Source: Bacillota bacterium
GTDB taxonomy: Bacteria; Bacillota; Dehalobacteriia; UBA4068
Length of the DNA stretch: 12,999 bases
Assembly: GCA_009778255.1 (NCBI GenBank)
Contig: WRKD01000178.1
Span: 1-12,999, forward strand
Direction: 5' to 3'
Part shown: positions 6,432 through 12,999 of the stretch, piece after piece
Position numbering within the stretch: the stretch's first letter is position 1
Layout: each line of letters starts with the position of its first letter
Translations under genes and position numbers: made by a program
The notes under the pieces: generated by a model
Database searches by the model: none
What the model was told of the DNA's origin: nothing
The model's input: the letters and a program-made list of their open reading frames with translations, nothing else

Positions 6432-6534
6432 TTTAGGTCTCCATAATTAATATAAATTATTTTTTATATTCGCGTATGTTTTTCTGTTTCCTTGTTATTT
6501 CGCTAATTAAAATCAATAATCCCGCAAAATTTCC

Positions 6535-6563
6535 TTGAAATTGTGGATAAAATTTGCTATTAT
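6535..6563 (+). promoter_or_regulatory. dnaA promoter with an embedded DnaA box
   Basis: TTGAAA (6535-6540) and TATTAT (6558-6563) are 17 nt apart, about 100 nt upstream of the dnaA start. The perfect DnaA box at 6542-6550 lies entirely in the spacer, which predicts repression of dnaA by its own product. A TATAAT overlaps at 6561-6566, but its spacing to the -35 is too long. Confidence 0.65.
6542..6550 (-). promoter_or_regulatory. DnaA box (TGTGGATAA)
   Basis: A perfect match to the consensus TTATCCACA on the minus strand, within the dnaA promoter spacer. Confidence 0.85.
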
Positions 6564-6589
6564 AATTATAGCAAGTCTTGTTTTTGTAT

Positions 6590-6598
6590 TTATCCACA
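6590..6598 (+). promoter_or_regulatory. DnaA box (TTATCCACA)
   Basis: A perfect consensus box on the plus strand, in the predicted dnaA 5' leader, 39 nt after the first box and in the opposite orientation. Confidence 0.85.
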
Positions 6599-6662
6599 TT
6601 AACAGACGGGCTGTACTTATTTTTACTCGTTTAACTATTTTTGTTGTGCAGGAGGGTAACTA

Positions 6663-7994
6663 ATGGATAAAGTTTGGCCCCGCGTTTTGGATATTATCCG
6701 TTTGGAAATTAAAGAAAGCAGCTTCGATAATTTTTTTTCTGCAGCTACTATTTTAGATGTGCAACAACATGGCGCTATAATCAAGATTCATGTTTCCGAT
6801 GAATACACACAAGCTTATATGGAACAAGCTTATACAAATCTGTTAGAGAAAGCTTTTTATACTGTAACCAATGAATCTCTATCTGTTATTTTTATGGAGG
6901 AAGATAGTCAAAAAAATCAATTGGCTTCATCAACAGCACCATCTCGTCCTCAAGCTACACAACCACCGCCTCTTTTTAATCCTCGTTATACTTTCGATAC
7001 TTTTGTAGTAGGAAACAGTAACCGTTTTGCTCATGCAGCAGCAATTGCCGTTTCAGAGCGGCCTAGCCGTACTTATAATCCTCTTTTCATTTATGGTGGC
7101 AGCGGTTTAGGTAAAACACATTTAATGCATGCCATTGGGCAAACTGTATTAAAAAATCGTCCTCATAAAAAAGTAGCTTATGTTTCTACCGAAACTTTTA
7201 CTAACGAATTTATTTCATTAGTTCGTACAGGTAAAGCACATAATTTTAAAAACCGTTATCGTTATACAGATATTTTTCTTATAGATGATATTCAATTTCT
7301 AACCGGTAAAGAAGGAACGCAGGAAGAATTTTTCTTCACTTTTAATGCCTTACACGAAGCAGGCAAACAAATAGTTATTTCTTCCGACAGGCCGCCCAAA
7401 GAAATTGAAACATTAGAAGAGCGTTTACGTTCTCGCTTCGAAGGTGGTCTTATTACAGATATACAAGCACCGGATTTTGAAACTCGTTGTGCTATTTTAC
7501 AAAACAAAGCATCGGGAGAAAGAGTAACAATATCTGAAGAATTAATTTTCCATATTGCCAGAAAAATTCACTCTAATATCCGCGAATTAGAAGGGGCTCT
7601 TAATAAAATTATTTATCATTCAAAACTGTATAATTTAGATCATATAAATATGGAACAAGGAAATGAATTATTGCGCGGTTTACTTCCGGAAGTTGATAAT
7701 CGTCCGCGTCTTAGTATAAACTTAATTCAGCGTGTAGTAGCGGAACATTATCAAATATCTACGGAAGATATGAAAAGTAAGAAAAAAGATCATTTTATTT
7801 CTCATCCACGTCAAGTAGCCATGTATTTATGCCGTGAAATGCTAGGCGCTACACAAAAACAAATTGGCGCAAGTTTTGGCGGGCGCGACCACACTACCTT
7901 TATACATGCATATAATAAAATACAGCATAGTTTAACAGATAATAATAAATTGCAACAAGATATGGAACAAATCAAACAAACTTTATTAAGTTGA
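6663..7994 (+). CDS. dnaA: Chromosomal replication initiator protein DnaA
   Basis: It is the AAA+ initiator that binds DnaA boxes, opens the origin and recruits the helicase. The 443-residue protein has the usual four domains: an N-terminal interaction domain (1-~85), a short proline-rich linker (~86-106), the AAA+ core and a C-terminal DNA-binding domain. Walker A is GGSGLGKT at 145-152 and Walker B is FLIDD at 205-209. RLRSRFEGG at 254-262 carries the arginine-finger region. The C-terminal signature includes KKDHFISHPRQVAMYLCRE at 374-392 and GGRDHTTFIHA at 406-416, the helix-turn-helix that reads the box. The ATG has AGGAGGG 7 nt upstream. Nothing is missing; it is probably autoregulated through the box in its promoter. 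Confidence 0.98.
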   Translation: MDKVWPRVLDIIRLEIKESSFDNFFSAATILDVQQHGAIIKIHVSDEYTQAYMEQAYTNLLEKAFYTVTNESLSVIFMEEDSQKNQLASSTAPSRPQATQPPPLFNPRYTFDTFVVGNSNRFAHAAAIAVSERPSRTYNPLFIYGGSGLGKTHLMHAIGQTVLKNRPHKKVAYVSTETFTNEFISLVRTGKAHNFKNRYRYTDIFLIDDIQFLTGKEGTQEEFFFTFNALHEAGKQIVISSDRPPKEIETLEERLRSRFEGGLITDIQAPDFETRCAILQNKASGERVTISEELIFHIARKIHSNIRELEGALNKIIYHSKLYNLDHINMEQGNELLRGLLPEVDNRPRLSINLIQRVVAEHYQISTEDMKSKKKDHFISHPRQVAMYLCREMLGATQKQIGASFGGRDHTTFIHAYNKIQHSLTDNNKLQQDMEQIKQTLLS

Positions 7995-7998
7995 TAAA

Positions 7999-8029
7999 AA
8001 ATACTTATTAAAGAATTGCACAAGTATTT
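7999..8029. repeat. Weak inverted repeat after dnaA
   Basis: AAATACTT (7999-8006) and AAGTATTT (8022-8029) are exact 8-bp inverted repeats with a 15-nt interval, just after the dnaA stop. The stem is AT-rich and followed only by GTTAG, so it is at best a leaky terminator or attenuator before dnaN. Confidence 0.35.
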
Positions 8030-8101
8030 GTTAGAATATCAAGTAAATCTGTTTTCTTTTTTGTTGATAAATGGTATAACCAAAATTGTTATTTATTAAA
8101 T

Positions 8102-8110
8102 TGTGGATAA
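8102..8110 (-). promoter_or_regulatory. DnaA box (TGTGGATAA)
   Basis: A perfect consensus box on the minus strand in the dnaA-dnaN gap. A one-mismatch box of opposite orientation follows at 8118-8126, giving a close facing pair. Confidence 0.85.
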
Positions 8111-8184
8111 TTATTTTTTTTCCACAAACAATGAACCGGTCGATACTCTCTTTTTCTCTATATTATACTTTGCTTATGTTCTGC

Positions 8185-8202
8185 TTATACACATTATGCA
8201 CA
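8185..8202 (+). promoter_or_regulatory. Two abutting DnaA boxes (TTATACACA, TTATGCACA)
   Basis: Both nonamers fit TTATNCACA and lie head-to-tail with no spacer, in the orientation that points towards the trio array and AT-rich element. Tandem boxes in this place load the DnaA filament in characterised Bacillota origins. Confidence 0.8.
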
Positions 8203-8205
8203 AAG

Positions 8206-8220
8206 CTACTGCTACTACAG
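8206..8220 (+). promoter_or_regulatory. DnaA-trio-like array adjoining an AT-rich unwinding candidate
   Basis: The plus strand reads CTA CTG CTA CTA CAG, i.e. 3'-GAT-type triplets on the complementary strand. It starts 3 nt after the tandem DnaA boxes and is followed at once by AT-only DNA. Spacing and order match known DnaA-trio elements; function is inferred by analogy. Confidence 0.65.
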
Positions 8221-8302
8221 AATAAATATAAAAAAATAAATATTTTTGCCTAGCCAAAATATAATATGATTTTTTTCTAGATTTATAATGGGGGAAACAC
8301 TT

Positions 8303-9448
8303 ATGAAACTAATTGTTCAAAAAGAGGATTTATTATATGCTGTTAACGCAGTAAGCCGTGCTATAAGTAATAAGAATACCTTGCCTATTTTAGGTGGTAT
8401 TATGATGATAACCACAGAGAGCTTACCTGGAAAATTAGTTTTAAGTGGAACTGATTTAGAAATGGCAATAGAGTGCTTAATAGACGCAGATGTGCAAGAA
8501 AATGGAAGAATAGTAGCGCCTGGGCGATATTTTCAAGATTTAGTACGTTATTTGCCAGAGGGGCCGGTAACACTTTTTAGCGAAAACACAAATGAATTAT
8601 TATTGAGCTATGAACAATCTGAAGTAGCAATCCGTTGTAATGATCCGGAAGAATTTCCTGCCCTTCCTACAGCAGAAGGTAATATTAGAGGACAAATAGC
8701 TGTATCTACTTTTCGGCGTATGGTAAAGCAAGTAAGCGTTGCTGCGGCTACCGATGTTGTACGGCCTCTTTTTACAGGCATATTATTAGAATTAACAGGT
8801 TCAAAATTAGTAATGGTAGCTTCAGATACGCATCGTTTAGCTATTGCAGAAGATATATGGCAAGGAGAAAATATAACAGAAATAAAACTTATATTACCTT
8901 GTCGTACAATGCTGGAAATAGCTAAATTAGCTGTAAGCGATGAAGGAATGATTGAAATTGTAGCCAGCCGTAATCAAGCGTTCTTTAGATTTGAAAACCT
9001 AACTTTTGCAACACGTGTAATATCGGGGCAGTATCCAGATTATCATCAAGTATTACCGGCTAGTTCTTTATATTGCTGTCATACAACTATTCAACGTGAA
9101 AAATTGATAGAATCATTAGAACGGGCATCTTTACTTTCGCGTGATGCTGTACGGGGAAAAACAAATATTGTTTGTTTAAATTGGCGTGAAGAAGGATTGC
9201 TTTTAACAGCCGATTCTCCGGAGGTAGGCCATATATATGAAGAATTAGCGGCTATTGTAGAAGGTACGCAAATAGAATCCAGTTATAATGCCCGCTATTT
9301 ATTAGATGCATTAAAGGTAATGGATAATGAACAAGTGTCTTTTCATTTAACTGGTGAAAGTACACCTGGTATTATTTTACCAGAGGGTAGCGAACAAGAA
9401 CAAAGTCCTTATACTTATTTAGTGTTGCCTGTAAGACTTTCAAGATAA
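8303..9448 (+). CDS. dnaN: DNA polymerase III beta subunit (sliding clamp)
   Basis: It forms the ring-shaped dimer that tethers polymerase III and many repair proteins to DNA. The 381-residue protein starts MKLIVQKEDLLYAVNAVSRA, typical of the family, and shows TLPILGGI at 26-33, SDTHRLA at 174-180, GQYPDY at 242-247 and the C-terminal TYLVLPVRLSR, where MPMRL is common in others. Three clamp domains of about 120 residues each fit the length. I chose the ATG at 8303 because GGGGGA lies 8 nt upstream and the family start matches; the ATG at 8288 has no ribosome site and would add MGETL. It follows dnaA after the origin element and precedes recF by 42 nt. Confidence 0.97.
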   Translation: MKLIVQKEDLLYAVNAVSRAISNKNTLPILGGIMMITTESLPGKLVLSGTDLEMAIECLIDADVQENGRIVAPGRYFQDLVRYLPEGPVTLFSENTNELLLSYEQSEVAIRCNDPEEFPALPTAEGNIRGQIAVSTFRRMVKQVSVAAATDVVRPLFTGILLELTGSKLVMVASDTHRLAIAEDIWQGENITEIKLILPCRTMLEIAKLAVSDEGMIEIVASRNQAFFRFENLTFATRVISGQYPDYHQVLPASSLYCCHTTIQREKLIESLERASLLSRDAVRGKTNIVCLNWREEGLLLTADSPEVGHIYEELAAIVEGTQIESSYNARYLLDALKVMDNEQVSFHLTGESTPGIILPEGSEQEQSPYTYLVLPVRLSR

Positions 9449-9490
9449 TTAATGTGAAAACTTATATTATACAAAAATAGAGGTATATTT

Positions 9491-10606
9491 TTGATACTAA
9501 GGCAATTACAGCTAATAAATTTTCGTAATTATCAAAATTGTTGGGCAGAATGGCATGAACAGATAAACCTCTTACAAGGCGCAAATGCTCAAGGAAAAAC
9601 AAATTTACTCGAAGCCATCTGCTTTTTAAGCTTAGCCACCTCTTTTAGGGCGGTTGGTGAATTTGAGCTTATTTTTTCGGGAAAAGACTATTTTTTTGTT
9701 GAAGGAGACATTGATAGTCAAGAAAAAGGGAATATCAATATTTCTGCAGCTTATTCCCGCGACAAGAAAAGAAAATGGAAAATTAATGGCAATGAATGCC
9801 TTAGAAATGAACTGATAGGTTTATTACATACTGTTATTTTTTCACCGGAAGATGTAAATTTAATTAAAGCAAGCCCTATGCAACGGCGGCGGTTTTTAAA
9901 CAGACAGATATCTCAGCTTTTTCCTCAGCATTGTCAAGAATTAATTCGCTACAATCGTATATTAGCACAACGTAATAGTTGTTTACGATTTTTTCAACAA
10001 ATGAAGGCAAATAATGATTTACAAGAAGCCCTTGATGTTTGGGATCAACAATTGGCAGCAAGCGGCGCCGCTATTATTTGGCAACGCCGGCAAGTATTAC
10101 AACAGCTTAATCCTTTGGCGGCAGAAATTCATGAAAAATTAGCGGTAGGAGAAAAATTAAATATACGGTATAAAAGCTTTACCGGGGCATTGGAAGCAAA
10201 CAGCAAAGAAGAAATACAAGCATTGTTCTTAAAAGAACTCAAAAGATTAAGTGGGGCTGAACGCTCACGGGGTGCAACATTAGTAGGGCCACATCGTGAT
10301 GATTTATTAATAGAAATAAATAAAACTTTAGGTAAAGGTTATGCTTCACAAGGGCAACAACGTACAGCAGCTTTATCTTGTAAATTAGCCGAGCTGGAGT
10401 TAGCTCGTAACCAAAAACATGAATGGCCAGTTTTACTTTTAGACGATGTTTTAAGTGAATTAGATGATTATCGTCAACAGGCATTATTAAATAAAATAGC
10501 TGGTGGAGCGCAAACTTTTATTGCATCTACTAATCCGTTGCCAAAAATAACAGGGCAAATATGGCATATTACAACCGGTAGTATTAATAAACGAGGAGGA
10601 AACTAG
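9491..10606 (+). CDS. recF: DNA replication and repair protein RecF
   Basis: It is an SMC-like ATPase that helps load RecA at single-strand gaps and aids fork restart. The 371-residue length is normal. Walker A is GANAQGKT at 30-37 after the family start LRQLQLINFRNY. GPHRDD is at 266-271, the ABC-type signature YASQGQQRTAAL at 284-295, Walker B VLLLDD at 314-319 and the D-loop SELDD at 322-326. The start is a TTG (9491-9493) with AGAGG 7 nt upstream; no nearer ATG fits the family N-terminus. Its TAG stop overlaps the murI GTG by one base, so translation of the two is probably coupled. The yaaA gene that sits between dnaN and recF in many Bacillota is not present. Confidence 0.96.
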   Translation: MILRQLQLINFRNYQNCWAEWHEQINLLQGANAQGKTNLLEAICFLSLATSFRAVGEFELIFSGKDYFFVEGDIDSQEKGNINISAAYSRDKKRKWKINGNECLRNELIGLLHTVIFSPEDVNLIKASPMQRRRFLNRQISQLFPQHCQELIRYNRILAQRNSCLRFFQQMKANNDLQEALDVWDQQLAASGAAIIWQRRQVLQQLNPLAAEIHEKLAVGEKLNIRYKSFTGALEANSKEEIQALFLKELKRLSGAERSRGATLVGPHRDDLLIEINKTLGKGYASQGQQRTAALSCKLAELELARNQKHEWPVLLLDDVLSELDDYRQQALLNKIAGGAQTFIASTNPLPKITGQIWHITTGSINKRGGN

Positions 10607-11394
10607 TGAAAAAAGGTTATATTCTTTGTTTCGATTCCGGGATTGGTGGCTTAACTACTTTAGTACAAGCTCGTCGGCTTTTACCAAAAGAAGATTTTAT
10701 TTATTATGCAGATACTGTTCATGCCCCTTATGGCGATAAACCTCGTACAGAAGTATTAAAACTAACCCGTAATGCCATTGCTTCGCTTAAGCCTTTAGGT
10801 TTAAGCGCGGTTCTTTTGGCATGTAATGCAGCTACTTCTGCTGGAGCTGCAACTTTACGCGGGGAACTAGATATGCCTCTAGTAGGGCTGGAACCCGCTA
10901 TTAAACCAGCTCTTAAAGCTGTTGACGGGCAAGTTATTGTACTAAGTACAGTACTAACGGTACATGGAGAAAAATTTCATGTTTTACTGGAATCTTTACC
11001 GCAACATGAAAGAGTAAAAGCATTAGGTTGCCCCGGTTTGATGGAGTTAATTGAGGAAAACCCGCAACATAAGAATATTGAACCCTATTTACGCGCACTT
11101 TTACGTCCATATGAACAAGATATGAGCGCATTAGTGTTAGGCTGTACCCATTATATATTTCTTAAACCTTTGTTTAAGCGATTATGGCCAAACATACCAC
11201 TTTTTGATGGTAATGAAGGAGTCAGCCGCCGTTTGGCACAAATAATAAGTTTACAAGGATTAAAAGGTGGAGCAGGAGACTTGTTAATGCTTTGTTCGGA
11301 GCATGGAGAAGAAGCGCAAAAACGGTTTGCTATAAAAAGCCAGTATTTTTATGATTATTATGAAAAGATTGAAAAAGAGGATATACTTGTATAA
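10606..11394 (+). CDS. murI: Glutamate racemase (aspartate/glutamate racemase family)
   Basis: It interconverts L- and D-glutamate to supply D-Glu for peptidoglycan, in the cytoplasm and without a cofactor. The 262-residue protein has FDSGIGGLT at 9-17, YADTVHAPYGDKP at 34-46, the first catalytic cysteine in LACNAATSAG (Cys73) and the second in LGCTHYIFLKP (Cys180). Both catalytic cysteines and the general fold are intact. The first loop reads CNAATS where the classical motif is CNTAS, so the usual substrate-carboxylate threonine is shifted or replaced. The GTG start overlaps the recF stop and has GAGGAGG just upstream inside recF. The racemase call is strong; strict glutamate specificity is inferred. 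Confidence 0.88.
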   Translation: MKKGYILCFDSGIGGLTTLVQARRLLPKEDFIYYADTVHAPYGDKPRTEVLKLTRNAIASLKPLGLSAVLLACNAATSAGAATLRGELDMPLVGLEPAIKPALKAVDGQVIVLSTVLTVHGEKFHVLLESLPQHERVKALGCPGLMELIEENPQHKNIEPYLRALLRPYEQDMSALVLGCTHYIFLKPLFKRLWPNIPLFDGNEGVSRRLAQIISLQGLKGGAGDLLMLCSEHGEEAQKRFAIKSQYFYDYYEKIEKEDILV

Positions 11395-11406
11395 AGGGGA
11401 GGTAAT

Positions 11407-12660
11407 ATGAAAAACGCCATATACAAGCGATATATAGCTTGGGGTGTTACAGTGTTTACAGTTATAGCACTTTCTATAATATTCTTTTTTATTATATATC
11501 GAGCCAGGGGTGTAGGTGAAGCATTACATAGCTTAATCAATATCCTAAGGCCTTTTATTTATGGCGCTGCACTTGCTTATGTGCTAAACCCTGTTTATAA
11601 GCTTTGCGAACGCTTATTAACGCGCCCGCTCGCTTTGCACATTAAAAAACAAAAAGTAGTAGCGTATATAGTTCGCGTAATTAGCACTATTATTACTTTA
11701 ATTATTACCTTTATTGTTCTTTTTGGTTTGTTCTATTTAGTGATTCCACAGTTAGCAGATAGCATTATTGGAATAATTAAGAAAATGCCAGATTATTCGC
11801 GTAATTTATGGCTTTGGATCAATCAACTATTTGAGGGGAACCCTTATGATGAGCCTTTTGGTCCATTGATAATGAGCGCTTACCAATCTTTAGTTGATCA
11901 TGTTGATCAATGGCGGCAAACCGATTTATTCCCATTATTAGGCAATTGGGCTATGCGCGCTTATAGTGGATTAAGAATTGCGATTACCGCGGTAATTAAT
12001 TTACTTATTGGCATAATTGTTATGGTGTATCTATTAAATGCAAAACATATCTTTGCAGCACAAGGGAAAAAGGTACTATATAGTATTTTTGGACCAAAAT
12101 TAGGAAACACAATAATAGAAAATATCCGCTTAACACATAGAATATTTGGTGGTTTTATAAATGGAAAATTACTGGATTCTTTAATTGTAGGAATAATTTG
12201 TTTTATATTTTTGGTAGTTACAAAAATGCCATATGCTATGTTGATAAGTGTGATTATTGGCGTAACTAATATTATACCTTTTTTCGGGCCTTTTTTGGGT
12301 GCTATACCCAGCGCCATTTTGTTGTTATTTGAAAGCCCCATACTTTGCTTATATTTTTTGATTTTTATTTTAGTTTTGCAGCAAATAGATGGTAATATTA
12401 TTGGCCCGCGAATATTAGGCGGAACAACCGGTTTACCCAGTTTTTGGGTATTATTTGCTATTTTGCTTTTTGGCGGAATGTTTGGTTTTGTTGGTATGGT
12501 GCTTGGCGTACCGCTATTTGCGCTTATTTACAGTTTAGCCAAAGCTTTGATTTACAGAAGCTTAAATAAATATGGTTTACCGGCAGATACAGAAACCTAT
12601 AAAGAGTTGCATCATATAAATACTGAAGATAACTCGGTGGTAAAAAATAACAGTGCATAA
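11407..12660 (+). CDS. AI-2E family transporter (PerM-like permease)
   Basis: It is an integral membrane protein of the AI-2E/PerM family, whose members export small molecules or act in Na+/H+ exchange; the substrate cannot be told here. The 417 residues include hydrophobic segments at about 12-31, 49-63, 86-114, 191-210, 256-272, 276-310, 312-327 and 346-383. Between about 115 and 190 lies the family's soluble insert. Signature elements are GKLLDSLIVG at 253-262, VTNIIPFFGPFLGAIP at 286-301, QQIDGNIIGPRILG at 325-338 and GFVGMVLGVP at 360-369. The tail after 390 is hydrophilic. The ATG has GGGGAGG 5 nt upstream and begins 12 nt after murI, so it is probably the last gene of the dnaN-recF-murI run before the terminator at 12724-12756. 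Confidence 0.9.
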   Translation: MKNAIYKRYIAWGVTVFTVIALSIIFFFIIYRARGVGEALHSLINILRPFIYGAALAYVLNPVYKLCERLLTRPLALHIKKQKVVAYIVRVISTIITLIITFIVLFGLFYLVIPQLADSIIGIIKKMPDYSRNLWLWINQLFEGNPYDEPFGPLIMSAYQSLVDHVDQWRQTDLFPLLGNWAMRAYSGLRIAITAVINLLIGIIVMVYLLNAKHIFAAQGKKVLYSIFGPKLGNTIIENIRLTHRIFGGFINGKLLDSLIVGIICFIFLVVTKMPYAMLISVIIGVTNIIPFFGPFLGAIPSAILLLFESPILCLYFLIFILVLQQIDGNIIGPRILGGTTGLPSFWVLFAILLFGGMFGFVGMVLGVPLFALIYSLAKALIYRSLNKYGLPADTETYKELHHINTEDNSVVKNNSA

Positions 12661-12723
12661 AGAACGCCTTAGAGTTATTTTTTATAAAGCGTAGTATGTG
12701 AACTACCCACTTAACAATCTATC

Positions 12724-12756
12724 AACAATCATTCAGTGTGGATTGTTCTTTTTTTT
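12724..12756 (+). terminator. Rho-independent terminator after the AI-2E transporter gene
   Basis: AACAATC (12724-12730) pairs exactly with GATTGTT (12741-12747), followed by C and eight T. It lies 64 nt past the stop of the transporter gene and separates the origin-proximal operon from the next gene. Confidence 0.75.
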
Positions 12757-12776
12757 CAGAACTTGTTCAAATAGAG

Positions 12777-12805
12777 TTCACAATGAGGTTTTATGCTAAT
12801 ACCAT
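12777..12805 (+). promoter_or_regulatory. Possible promoter of the polyglutamine gene
   Basis: TTCACA (12777-12782) and TACCAT (12800-12805) are 17 nt apart, just after the terminator and about 38 nt before the ATG. The -35 has one and the -10 two mismatches, so it is a modest match supported mainly by position. Confidence 0.4.
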
Positions 12806-12843
12806 AAACAAAAGTTTTACAGAAAAAGAGGAGGTAAAATAAA

Positions 12844-12999
<156 letters not shown>

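Larger units (their letters stand above)
6432..6662. other. oriC: Origin region, first part (pgsA-dnaA intergenic)
   Basis: This 231-bp divergent gap separates leftward pgsA from rightward dnaA. It holds two perfect DnaA boxes in opposite orientation (6542-6550 minus, 6590-6598 plus), the dnaA promoter and a small inverted repeat TTGCTAT-N7-ATAGCAA (6554-6574). It would be the upstream half of a bipartite origin; the unwinding half appears to be after dnaA. Confidence 0.75.
7995..8302. other. oriC: Origin region, second part (dnaA-dnaN intergenic) with unwinding element
   Basis: This 308-bp gap holds the rest of the origin. In order it contains a near-match box TGTTGATAA (8072-8080), a perfect minus-strand box TGTGGATAA (8102-8110), a near match TTTTCCACA (8118-8126), two directly abutting plus-strand boxes TTATACACA and TTATGCACA (8185-8202), a trio array (8206-8220) and an almost pure A/T stretch from 8221 to about 8247. 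The order boxes, trios, AT-rich DNA, dnaN is that of the Bacillus subtilis basal unwinding system. No clear separate dnaN promoter was found; the TATAAT at 8284-8289 overlaps the dnaN ribosome site and lacks a -35. Confidence 0.8.

Noticed and set aside
8260..8289. TATAAT hexamers at 8260-8265 and 8284-8289 as dnaN promoters
   Set aside because: Neither has a -35 at 16-18 nt; the second overlaps the dnaN ribosome site, so they are better explained by AT-rich origin DNA.
11961..12341. A 126-codon minus-strand open frame inside the transporter gene
   Set aside because: It is antisense to the conserved membrane core of the AI-2E transporter, with no ribosome site and no family signature.

Overview
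This window is a low-GC bacterial chromosome segment centred on the replication origin. The gene set (dnaA-dnaN-recF, murI, pgsA, coaE), strong AGGAGG-type ribosome sites, GTG/TTG starts and origin architecture all suggest a member of the Bacillota (Firmicutes). The exact lineage cannot be fixed from sequence alone.

Layout, left to right. (1) Positions 1-1470 are a worn accessory segment on the minus strand. It holds the start of an XRE-type repressor gene with a good promoter, an inverted repeat, an IstB-like (IS21 helper ATPase) gene broken at its nucleotide-binding loop, and an upstream reading frame interrupted by two in-frame TAG stops behind a near-consensus promoter. (2) This segment abuts the 3' end of a tRNA-Leu(GAG) gene (1474-1558, minus), a typical border for integrated DNA. 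(3) Positions 1639-6431 carry six tightly spaced minus-strand housekeeping genes, in transcription order pgsA, pgeF, mtnA, coaE, a lytic transglycosylase gene and a nicotinate phosphoribosyltransferase gene. pgeF and mtnA could together form a two-step methylthioadenosine salvage route. (4) The origin is bipartite. One part lies between pgsA and dnaA, with two perfect DnaA boxes, one of them inside the dnaA promoter. The other lies between dnaA and dnaN, with tandem DnaA boxes, a DnaA-trio-like array and an AT-rich unwinding candidate. (5) On the plus strand follow dnaA, dnaN, recF, murI and an AI-2E family permease gene, then a terminator. (6) The window ends inside an unidentified gene whose N-terminal region runs into a polyglutamine tract made of a pure CAGCAA hexanucleotide repeat.

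Genes left of the origin run leftward and genes right of it run rightward, so all are co-directional with forks leaving the origin. The usual Bacillota neighbours yaaA and gyrB are absent from the dnaA-dnaN-recF cluster; murI and a permease gene follow recF instead.
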